A stretch of DNA of 64,000 bases. It comes from Pleurotus ostreatus/Saccharomyces cerevisiae fusant. Taxonomy: Eukaryota > Opisthokonta. A program made the translations under genes and the position numbers. Below are positions 56,067 through 64,000 of the stretch, piece by piece. Numbering within the stretch: the first letter of the stretch is position 1; each line of letters opens with the position of its first letter. The notes below the pieces were generated by a model. The model was not told the DNA's origin, ran no database searches, and saw nothing but the letters and a program-made list of their open reading frames with translations. The stretch covers positions 24,913 through 88,912 of the forward strand of contig JAMQCK010000077.1 in NCBI GenBank assembly GCA_024196135.1, written 5' to 3'.

Positions 56067-57301
56067 ATGCGCGCCTCTGTCATCCTTGCTATCCTCGGAG
56101 TCGTTTGTGCAACGCCCGCGGCGATTTTGAAGCGCGACGCGATCCCAGACTATGCTCTCACTTATGCGCCGTACACGATGCTTCACTCTAACGAGGGCTG
56201 GTGGCCGTCCGACAGAACGACGCATCTCGCGCATGATATTCCGAAGGCAAGTTCCTTATTATCTGCGTCGACATTGCTGGCCTTACCCTGAACGCTTATC
56301 GACCAGGTCGACTCTGTCGCTGTCGCAGATTCCGTCACGCTCGCTACTCTGAACAGCATCACGGCCGATGCTTTCCTGACGTCGAACGACGATGTCGAAG
56401 AGGATCCTGCCTGGCTGACTTCGACGGACAACAAGCCTGACGGGAATGGCCTCTCCGGGGCACCCGCAACGATCATCGCCGCGGACAAGGGCGACTTCGT
56501 CGACGTCTTTTACTTCTACTTCTACTCGTACAATCACGGTGAGCGTGTTCTCTTTTCCATGCCATTTCTGAAGCTGACGGACGTATCACAGGGACCACCT
56601 TCCTCGGGACTCGCCTGGGGAACCACGTCGGCGACTGGGAGCACTCGATGGTGCGCTGGACGGCGCGCCGACGCACGTCTACCTCTCTGCGCACAGCGGC
56701 GGGTACGCCTACACGTACGACGCGGTCGAGAAGCTAGGCGTGCGCCCGGTCGTATACGTCGCGGATGGCTCGCATGCGAACTATGCGACGGCGGGCACGC
56801 AGAAGTATACCATCGCCGGAAGTGGGTGCATTGAGAGCTTTGTTGAGGAAGTCACTGACGCGCTGCTTGCTAGGCCTCATCGAGGACCATACTGATCAAG
56901 GCCCGTTCTGGGATGTGGCTCTGAATTATCGTGGATATTGTGCGTATCGCGAGCTTACTTGCAGAAGCGACCGACTGACCCTCTCGCAGGGTACAATGCG
57001 GGAACCTACACTGCCGCTGGCGGAGCCGGGACCGGCGGCGCGGAGCAGGCGAATGAGGGTGTCGATTGGCTCTATTGGGGAGGCCACTGGGGCGACGCGC
57101 AGCTACCAGACGATGACCCGCGCCAGAACTGCATCTTCGACATTGAGTGCCACTATGTCGACGGTCCTACTGGTAAGCCGTTGTGAGAGACTCGGGCCCG
57201 CTCCTTGTTGACTTGCGTACGTAGGTCCCAATAGCAAGAACCTCGGCCGCACAGCAGTCTGTCAGGACGAGGATGACTGCGATATCAAGGACTCAATATA
57301 G
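56067..57301 (+). pseudogene. VPS62-family secreted protein, second copy, frameshifted
   Basis: Paralogue of the gene at 26711. The signal peptide starts MRASVILAILGVVCATPAA, then IPDYALTYAPYTMLHSNEG and YFYFYSYNHG, and the tail GPNSKNLGRTAVCQDEDDCD, ending at 57299-57301. In the core motif G-N-H-V-G-D-W-E-H-S-M-V-R, the codons after M-V-R are out of frame: relative to the intact copy 4 nt are missing at about 56656, so the reading frame runs into a TAG about 30 codons on. Downstream exons then continue in the family frame with no other damage, which suggests a recent break or a sequence error. A GT-AG splice (GTGCGC...CACAG, 46 nt) spans the spot but does not restore frame. It also has an intron (about 56540-56591) that the intact copy lacks. 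Confidence 0.72.
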
Positions 57302-57579
57302 TAGGCCCCCTTCAGATCGCGAGGAAGAGGTCCTTTGCTTCATGTTGGCGGATGACTGATACTGCTTGGCTGTCCACGAAAATGCTTTCATTGGTGATAC
57401 TTGAGTACATGGTCAAAAAGCAGGCTGTACAGGCAGGATCGTCACCTGTGCGTGAGACTCCAGAAATTGTCCGTCGATAGGTGCCTTCGAAAGTGTCCAA
57501 GGTCGCCTTCAATCACTGTAAGGCGGTACGGTACGTACATAGATTGTGGGAGGCGCACATATCCACACAGCGCAACACG

Positions 57580-58773
57580 TTACTTGTCTCCTGCTGGGGC
57601 TGGGGTCGAAGGCACCTTCACCGGCGTGCGCGCAATATCCTCTTCTTCATCGTCCTCCTGCCCAAGCATGAACGGCGTCTGCTCCGACGGCACGCCTCCC
57701 GGCGCCAGGCGCGCCTCGTCCCCAGTCTGACTCCTGGGTGCGGGACTTGGACTTACGCGTGGACTCAGACGTGCATGATGACCACTCGGTGCTTTGATGT
57801 GACGCAGTACCGGCCCAACGCCCTCTGAGCGCAGGTGCGCGTACACTGCATTGGCGTGGTATGCGAACGCGTCCCACGAGAAGCTCGGGATCTGGTCGAA
57901 GCCGTTCAAACCGAGCACCCAGCGATTGTACGCGGTGCCGCAGACGAGGTAGAGTGCAGTGGTGAGGAGGAGGGCGACAAGGAGGCCGGTGATGAGCGCG
58001 GCGAGGGATAGGCTGGCGGGCTGACGGGCGGGGCAGGCGTGGTGGGTAGCCCATTCAACGAAGAAGACGCAGCTGGGAAAAGAATAAGGGAGAGAAGGTG
58101 TAGCAATGCGGCAGCTAGACATACCGGTCCCCTTCAGATGCGCCTGTGGGGAGGGTGGCGGTCAAGCGGGGCTTGCCTGCGCCAAAGTCGGATGTCGAGC
58201 ATACGAAGTCGATGATCGTGGAGGCACGGACGGAGCCGTCTATGGGAGGACGATCAGAATATTTTCTCACTTGTTACGGCAGACGCACCAAGGGGACAGG
58301 GGGATCCATTCAGATAGCTCAACCGCGGCTCTCCAGTAGTCGGTGAGATATCGAGCGTGCTATTCGCCTGCCTGCGCGCGATCAGCATCGCAGCACACCC
58401 TACAGCAGCACCTCCCACGCACCCCATACTAAAGTCCCCCCGATCGCGGCGCACGAACGCGCCCACATCGCCGATGTCAATCACGTCCGCGCCCGCGACG
58501 TGCCAGGTCTCCGTCTCGACGGGGCGGCATATGTTGATGAGGTACTCAGTGCCTGTAGCGCGCGTCAGGCGGGGGGTTTATTGGGGTGACCCATTGCGAG
58601 CAGTGACCTGAGTCGGAGGCCTCGTCGCGGAAGGTGTAGTCGCGCGCGGCCTTGAGAGGGGCGAGGTTGAAGAAGTTGTCATTTACGGGGTCATAGGCGG
58701 TACATGGCTTGATCTTGGGCTCGGCGGCGAGGATAGTGAGGGGGAGGGAGGTGAGAAGGGTGGTCAATAGCAT
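57580..58773 (-). CDS. Mannose-6-phosphate-receptor-like / ATG27-like membrane protein
   Basis: Type I membrane protein. The ATG at 58773 starts a signal peptide (MLLTTLLTSLPLTILAAEPK). The lumenal part is a cysteine-containing MRH-type domain: KPCTAYDPVNDNFFNLAPLK, then, across a 50-nt intron, GTEYLINICRPVETETW and SMGCVGGAAVGCAAML, and after another intron CVFFVEWATHHACP. The transmembrane segment is SLAALITGLLVALLLTTALY, followed by the juxtamembrane block YNRWVLGLNGFDQIPSFSWD, conserved in fungal MRL1/CI-MPR-like proteins. The cytosolic tail has an acidic cluster (GQEDDEEEDI). Yeast Mrl1 helps vacuolar hydrolase maturation and Atg27 cycles in the Golgi-vacuole route; a sorting receptor between Golgi, endosomes and vacuole is the likely role. 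Direct sugar binding is not shown by the sequence. Confidence 0.78.
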
Positions 58774-59567
58774 TTCAGTGAAGAGGAGGCATGAGCCAAG
58801 TGAGATCGCTGGCGGCGACACGATGATGGCTGCGAAAGACCTGGAACGGCAACCGTTCGCACGTGGACCGCCTTCCTTGGACCCACAAGCTGGAAGGTCT
58901 CTGAACGAGGGCTTTTGGGCCGAGTCTGACAGGCCTAAGATTGCATGTATATATTTGTGTTTTTCTAGCGCTGGAGGTCCTAATTGCGAACCCGTCCTGA
59001 GAGGCAGTAAATTGCCAAATTAGGAAGATAATGGACTTCGGGAACTGCCGAAAAGAATATCCACATGTTTGCGATTGGTTTGCACCTTGCTTCCTGCTCC
59101 GTCCGTCCGGCTATACCAAGGACTCCCCATACCCCGCGTCTTTGCCTGCCGACTCGCCAGGCCGTATCGATGCAGGCCGCGTACTTCATCTCCGCTTCCC
59201 ACGAGCGCTCGCTTGCTCCGAGGAACCCTCAATGCCAGACAGACCCCGACGCTGAATAGCCTTGTCCGAGCGCATGCGAACGCTGGGCACTTCCTTGAAT
59301 ACGAGAACGACGTCCGTTCGGCCGATCGATTTGATCAGCTCGATGGCTTCCCAGAGAGGTTCGAGGGCACAGCCAGCAATATTGGCGGCACAAGTCGAGC
59401 CGAGCAACCGCAGAGGTTACATGGAAGATACAATGCATTGAATAAGTTAGGCGAGTCCAGTCCGCGACGCGCCAAATGACTACAGGTCTAGTACATGCAA
59501 GATGATGGATGATGATACGAGCGGCTCCTGTGCCAACTCGAAGGTCGCCTCCCCGCGCGCGATGCGC
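58774..59567. other. Intergenic, about 800 bp
   Basis: Holds the upstream flank of the receptor-like gene and the 3' flank of the short-chain dehydrogenase. A minus-strand open stretch (about 59410-59190, with EAIELIKSIGRTDVVLVFKE) looks somewhat protein-like but has no recognisable partner exons. I annotate no gene. Confidence 0.4.
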
Positions 59568-60466
59568 TCACCACGTGAACTTCGTGCCGTCGAAGTTGAC
59601 GAACTCGCCGCCGAGAGACTCGCGGGTCGCGCCGTCGATGATGTTGAGCATGCCGTTGACGGAGTCCTCGACCTTGATGGGGGTCATGCCCTTCATGCCC
59701 GGCTCAGCCTCGAAGGTGCGCGTGGCCATGTCGGTCGCGACACCGTCGCCCGGGTTGACAGCAAAGACGGCTGTAAGGAGCGTTAAAAGATATTGAATAC
59801 AACATCGCAAGAAGTACTCACTCAGCTCGGGGTGCTCCTGGTAGATCTTGCGGGTGAGGTAGTGGAGCGCAGCCTTCGACGCGCCGTATGCGAGCATGCG
59901 GGCGGGGAATTGCGAGCCGATGCTGACACTGCCGACCAAGCTGCCGATGGGGACGAACTTGCGGACGGGTGACTCCTTGAGGAGAGGGTACGTGGCCTGG
60001 AAGAGGACAAGCGTGCCGTTGACGTTGACCTGCAGAATTTCAGATCAGTGCCCATCCTTTTCATGATCACCACAAAACGCACATCGAAATGCCTCGTCAT
60101 CTCTTCCGGCTTCATCTCCAGCGTCGAGGCGAAGAAGTCGCCAATGCCAGCGTTCGCGATCACGACGTCAAGCTTGCCAGCCTTCTTGCGGATCTCCTCG
60201 ACAGCGGCGAGGTTTCCGGGCTTGTCACCGCTGACAAGCTTGAGGACGTGCAGGTTGTTGGGGTGCTTCGCGGCCAAGGCGTTGAGGTCGGTGGCAGCTG
60301 CGGGGTTACGCGCGCCAGCGAAGACAGTGGTGTTGGGGCGGCCAGCGAGAGCGGTGACGATGCCGAGGCCTGTACGGATCGCGTGTCAGTGTCATGGCGA
60401 GGAGGAGGAAGTATAGAACGCACCAATGCCACGGTTAGCGCCAGAGACGAGGTAGGTGAGCGACAT
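59568..60466 (-). CDS. Short-chain dehydrogenase/reductase (Rossmann, sniffer/ketoreductase-like)
   Basis: NAD(P)-dependent oxidoreductase. The ATG at 60466 is followed by MSLTYLVSGANRGIG, the TGxxxGIG cofactor motif (with Ser for Thr) split by an intron soon after. NAGIGDFFASTLEMKPEEM contains the NAG structural motif. GSLVGSVSIGSQ supplies the catalytic Ser region and MLAYGASKAALHYLTRKIYQ supplies Tyr-x-x-x-Lys. A short intron lies near 59770-59820 before VFAVNPGDGVATDMATRTFE (the PG motif), and the end is FVNFDGTKFTW. About 245 residues, normal for a classical SDR. The nearest named type is the fungal carbonyl reductase group that includes aflatoxin ketoreductase Nor-1-like and sniffer-like enzymes; the substrate is unknown. 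It stands alone and is not in a biosynthetic cluster here. Confidence 0.82.
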
Positions 60467-61690
60467 CTTTGCGAGGCGATGTGAAGTGGTGAAGGCGACG
60501 AAGAAGGTTTGGTGCGGACGGAACACAGATGGAGTTGTGAAGAAAGAGCGAGCCCAGCCCTTCCGCCTTTAAAGACCTCTGGGATGACGATCGCATGGCG
60601 ACGGTGCGTCCCATCAGGTGACACGTTAGCTGAGCAGGGTGGGGACGGCACGATTGGAAGGTGTGGCGGGGACGGGTAACGCGTCTCGGGCCTTATGTGC
60701 GCATACTTGCGCCGTGTCCGCGGTCACCGGTGCCTGCATTTTGGCCTACGCGCCTCATATCCCCGAAAGGCGATTTCGAAGCGCAGGGTCCTCCGAATTC
60801 GTGCTCGCCTTCTCGAAGCTGCCGTTGTTTGGGACGATTCATCGGAGCTGGCTGAGTGCCCGAGGAGGGTTTGGCCACGAACAAGAGCGGAGGCAGGTCA
60901 GTCTTGGAGGATTGGTCAGCGGGCCATTGTTTTATGGCCGTCATGTGACCGCGCGATGGACCCACAAATGCTGTGGCGTGTGAAATTTATGTTGAGGACA
61001 AGCTGCTGACCAAAGGAGTTCGCCCCACATGCCTGCTTTAGTGAGCGGTTGTCTAGCCATTTTAGGACTATCTTTTGTCTCTGAGGGCGTCATGGACCCG
61101 GGTCGGTCGAACAGAGCTGTCAATTGGACCGGAGTAGGTAATTTATTCCGTCCGTCCTACAATTGCATAGAAAGCCGGAGTCTGCCCGTCTCCGCGGTTG
61201 GAGTCCGATGTATAGTTGTCGAGGAAACAAAATCTTCTCTCCGTCGGCTTTCACGAGATTTCCTGGGCTTGCTGATGAACGAACATGACATGTGGCCGTG
61301 AGTAATCCTGATCACGGATTTCGCCGTACGCGCGACATGCTTCACACCTCCATGCACATCTTCGTTTCGACAGGCTCGTATTTGCACAACGTCCCGGAAG
61401 TCTTCCTGCTGCTTGAACAGCGTGATGTTAAAGAAGCACCATGAAAATCAGCCCCAGTTCTCGGAGCGGTACTGAAGCACGGCTGTGCTCGTTCTTCTGC
61501 ACTCGTGGCTGCGTTGGACGGGTGCCTTTGCACAGACACATTGATTGAAGGTGCCGACAGGCATCCGGCGAATGTCGTCTGCTGGCCTGTTCATCTCTGA
61601 CAACGGTATTCCCATCCTCGCCAAAGGTATAGAGATGGACGCGCTGAATATGCTGCTTTAGTGCATTACTCTACAGGTCCTCCGTTTAAC
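60467..61690. other. Intergenic, about 1.2 kb
   Basis: Contains the presumed promoter of the short-chain dehydrogenase. The frames here are short and compositionally unconvincing; no gene, RNA or repeat was recognised. Confidence 0.5.
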
Positions 61691-62235
61691 GTGACTCGCG
61701 TTGTGACGGTACTCGGCGCGACTGCAAGGTAAGACGATGAAGCATGCGTCTCTCGCACATCGCACCTACTCGACGGCCTTACAAGTCCCTCTCTCGCCTA
61801 GGCCCTTCTCGGGAACGGGGCCTTTCAACCGCGCGCAGTCCCCGCGACGTCAATTTGAAGGCTGCTCAGAGGCTGACTTAAAAGACTGTGAGGTCGTGGT
61901 CGATGGAATAGGGTAAGCAGCCGCAACTTATCGAAGCGGTGGTGAGCTGACGAAGTCCGCGCACTTGTTGTAGGCCTCGCAAAGCCCGTTAAGATCGCAT
62001 ACAGGAGAAAAAAGTGGCATGTTCGCCGTAGACGATAAGGTGAGCCGTCCCAGTTTTGCTTTGTTCTCAGAACCGAATGCTATCGAGCAGCCCCAGTACG
62101 ACTTGACCGCCGCGTACCAGTGTTATGTATCGGGAGGCTGCAAAGATCCTTGACCCTCGCCTCGAGAGACTTGACGTGAAGCAGGGGACGGTTGAAGGGT
62201 TTGCGAGGACGATTCTCAAGTCCCATCAGGGGTAG
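61691..62235 (+). pseudogene. Decayed NmrA-like/NAD(P)-binding gene relic
   Basis: Pieces with family look lie in the right order on one strand, in a stretch with no long open frame. At 61691 VTRVVTVLGAT resembles the NmrA-type cofactor-binding start (it begins with GTG, not ATG, and the motif then breaks), directly followed by a donor-like GGTAAG. About 61850-61912 reads GCSEADLKDCEVVVDGIG, like the D-L-x-D segment of the family, and is followed by GGTAAGC. At 62125-62235 MYREAAKILDPRLERLDVKQ continues through GTVEGFARTILKSHQG to a stop, similar to the usual family C-terminus. The whole span (545 bp) is too short for a complete gene, so the middle is lost. The assignment rests on remembered family consensus. 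Confidence 0.45.
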
Positions 62236-62711
62236 GGATGTATGACGCAGTAAGAAGAGAAGCCTTCGACTCGAAAGGTTGACGTCAATACCTACAGACC
62301 GCGTGAACCCCCTTCTTCGAGTTCAACAAGTGACAGACGTGCCCTTCGGGCGTCGCTGCGAGCGAGCGGTGGTCACGGGGTGGCGACTCGCGAGGTGATG
62401 TGTATTTTGGACTTGGGAACAACTCTGATGGGCGCCGCATACGCGCGTCGCAGCGGCCGGAACGGCACCCGTATACTCAACTCTAGGCTTGCCTGATTCT
62501 GGACTTTCTCAAGCGCCATCCGGTAGGCGATGCGACCAGAGCCTTATTTTCCCTTGTTTGTCCCGGTTTCGTATGCGGCTCTGGGCAAGGCAGCTTTGGA
62601 AGGTCGCTGTCAAATATGCTGATCATCGCTCGCGATGTTCGCACAGGTATCTGGGTATAAAGGAGCTCTTCTTCGCAGCATGATCTCTGCAGAAATATTG
62701 CTTGCTTCACG
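62236..62711. other. Intergenic between relic and NmrA-like gene
   Basis: About 480 bp. It is the presumed promoter of the next gene; no clear TATA box or repeat was seen. Confidence 0.4.
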
Positions 62712-63625
62712 ATGTCGCGCATTGCTACTGTATTTGGAGCTACTGGCGTAACGGGTGAGAATCAAAGACTGATATATCGTCTCAATGGTAGGCTGACCCA
62801 ACCTTGCAGGCTCCTCTGTCGTACACGCTCTGCTTAAGGATGGCACCTTCAAGCCTCGTGCCGTGACGCGCAACGCCGGTTCCGAGTCTGCGCGAAAGCT
62901 CGCAGAGTCGGGCTGCGAGATCGCTGAGGCTGACCTTGGAGACAAGGACGCTATCAAGAGGGCTGTCACGGGTGCTGAATGCGTCTTTTTGGTACGCTGC
63001 TTTATCGAGTTTGACACGTTCAAGAGGCTCAAGATGTTGCACGTAGGTCACCCTACCCTTCACGCCGCTGTCGGAGGCCGTGCAGGGAACCAACGTCGTG
63101 GACGCGAGCAAGGAGGCCGGCGTCAATTTCTTCGTCTTCAGGTATGTATCTGCAGGTTGCGACGTCGCTGCTTGCGTGACTGACGGTATACTGTCAGCAC
63201 GCTGCCGAACATGACCCGGCTTTCGAACGGCAAATACAGCGGTCCTCATTGGGATGGTGAGTTATTGGTACGCCTCTTTGAGTGACTCGTTGACTTTTCG
63301 ACAGACAAGGCGACGATCCAAAAGTACCTCGAGGCCTCTGGCCTAGCCAACGCGTCAGTCGGCACCGGCGATTTCCTCGAGAACTTGCATACAAAGTGCG
63401 TAAATTCAGCGGTCCTCCGAACGGCCTTCTGATCAGTAATGCTGTACTCCCAGGATGCCCTTCGGACCCCTGGAAGGCAGATACCCTCTCGAGAAGACCG
63501 AGACCGGCTATAAGCTCTACACCTTCGCGCAACCCAATGCCACCTACGTGCACTCGTGGATCACGCGCGACATGGGCCCGACGGTCGCCGCGTTGATGAA
63601 GCATTACTCGACGGAGCCGATGTAG
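62712..63625 (+). CDS. NmrA-like NAD(P)-binding protein, C-terminally short
   Basis: The ATG at 62712 begins MSRIATVFGATGVTGSSVVH (glycine-rich cofactor loop, with an intron inside). Family blocks follow: KPRAVTRNAGSESARKLAES, CEIAEADLGDKDAIKRAVTG, FLVTLPFTPLSEAVQGTNVV, DASKEAGVNFFVFSTLPNMT, and WITRDMGPTVAALMKHYSTE, then P-M and TAG at 63623. About 213 residues, where complete relatives have about 300. The missing part is the C-terminal region after V-A-A-L-M-K, which normally forms the substrate-side lobe. The product may be non-functional or regulatory. Family members act as redox sensors (NmrA) or reductases. No further plausible exon was found before the GC-rich end of the window. A relic with a family-type C-terminus lies just upstream. 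Confidence 0.7.
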
Positions 63626-64000
63626 TTAGATTTAGCTAAGCCTACCTGGATGGTCCCAGGGAATTGGGATGCAAACGCCCTGGATCCACCCAGGGCCTGG
63701 ATAAGGGGGGAGTCCTAGGTCGTTGCAGGACCATATGCTGGAAATGGATAGGGGGGCCTTCAGTAGGGTAGGGGGCCTCTTCAGCCTTGTTTAGGAAAGC
63801 CTTGAAAAGACAGAAACACGGAAATATCTACCGTTATTGTGAAAACAGTTTTGATGGCTCGCCACATCGGGCAGGGCGCGCGCCGTGCGCGCCCCGCTCG
63901 CGGGCGGGCTGATGGCGGGTTTGATGGCTACCCCTCCCTGCCGCCCCCCGCCGCCGCCGCCCCCCGCCCCCGCCGCCGCCGCCGCCGCCGCCCCCCGCGC
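63626..64000. other. Non-coding tail with hairpin and GC-rich end
   Basis: No gene recognised. A perfect hairpin (GCCCTGG, loop ATCCAC, CCAGGGC) lies at 63677-63696, soon after the truncated NmrA-like stop. TTTGATGGCT occurs twice (about 63852 and 63930). It could be the edge of a mobile element or a rearranged junction, but no complete element is visible. Confidence 0.4.
63940..64000 (+). repeat. CCG-rich low-complexity run
   Basis: About 60 bases made almost only of C and G in CCG/CCC units up to the end of the window. Confidence 0.8.

Noticed and set aside
59186..59410. Minus-strand frame with EAIELIKSIGRTDVVLVF
   Set aside because: Looks mildly protein-like but has no partner exons, no good start and no recognised family.
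41086..60466. Secondary-metabolite or degradation gene cluster (MFS, dehydrogenase, hydrolases)
   Set aside because: These genes are many kilobases apart, with housekeeping genes between them and no core biosynthetic enzyme.
63940..64000. CRISPR-like or telomeric repeat
   Set aside because: The run is simple CCG/CCC low complexity with no spacer pattern and no TTAGGG units; CRISPR is not expected in a fungal nucleus.

Overview
This is nuclear DNA of a filamentous basidiomycete, most likely an Agaricomycete; Polyporales is a guess from gene style only. The genes are intron-dense, with introns mostly 45-70 nt. They lie on both strands with short gaps, and Kozak-like starts occur (for example GCCACCATG at 7900). 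The protein families are fungal: class II cAMP phosphodiesterase, Agaricomycete-type BTB proteins, secreted VPS62-like proteins, a GPI-type alpha-amylase, striatin, Hook and NOT1. Gene models were built by hand from reading frames, splice signals and remembered family consensus, so internal exon borders are less certain than gene identities.

Layout. 1-15.4 kb: membrane-anchored aspartic protease (+), a long Q/P/S-rich unknown protein (-), an F-box protein (-) divergent from an EI24/RRT8-like membrane protein (+) over a CRE-type palindrome, a Hook dynein adaptor (+), and a single-pass membrane protein with a long disordered tail (-). 15.6-25.9 kb: secreted prolyl-oligopeptidase-like hydrolase (-), low-affinity cAMP phosphodiesterase (+), striatin (-), and TMA7 (-), which contains a 9-nt microexon. 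26.7-32 kb: VPS62-like secreted protein (+), a 466-bp MITE-like element with a perfect 8-bp target duplication and internal Pol III boxes, and a GH13 alpha-amylase (+). 32-39.3 kb: the CCR4-NOT scaffold NOT1 (+). 39.7-43 kb: an unknown gene (-) and a DHA2-type MFS transporter (-) with a GC-AG intron. 43.5-52.6 kb is a dense housekeeping block: ATP synthase subunit g (+), phosphopentomutase/phosphoglucomutase (+), MCM-binding protein (-), CDC50 flippase subunit (+) and RNA 3'-phosphate cyclase (-). 52.9-64 kb is more accessory: two tandem BTB genes (+), a second, frameshifted VPS62-like copy (+), a mannose-6-phosphate-receptor-like protein (-), a short-chain dehydrogenase (-), a decayed NmrA-like relic, an NmrA-like gene lacking its usual C-terminus, and a GC-rich low-complexity end.

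Most genes act independently. Functional themes are membrane trafficking (Hook, CDC50, M6P-receptor-like), signalling (PDE, striatin/STRIPAK), RNA metabolism (NOT1, RTCA, TMA7) and extracellular degradation (aspartic protease, S9-like hydrolase, amylase). I found no convincing new multi-gene system. The most unusual items are the MITE with Pol III boxes, the TMA7 microexon, the frameshifted VPS62-like paralogue and the broken NmrA pair.
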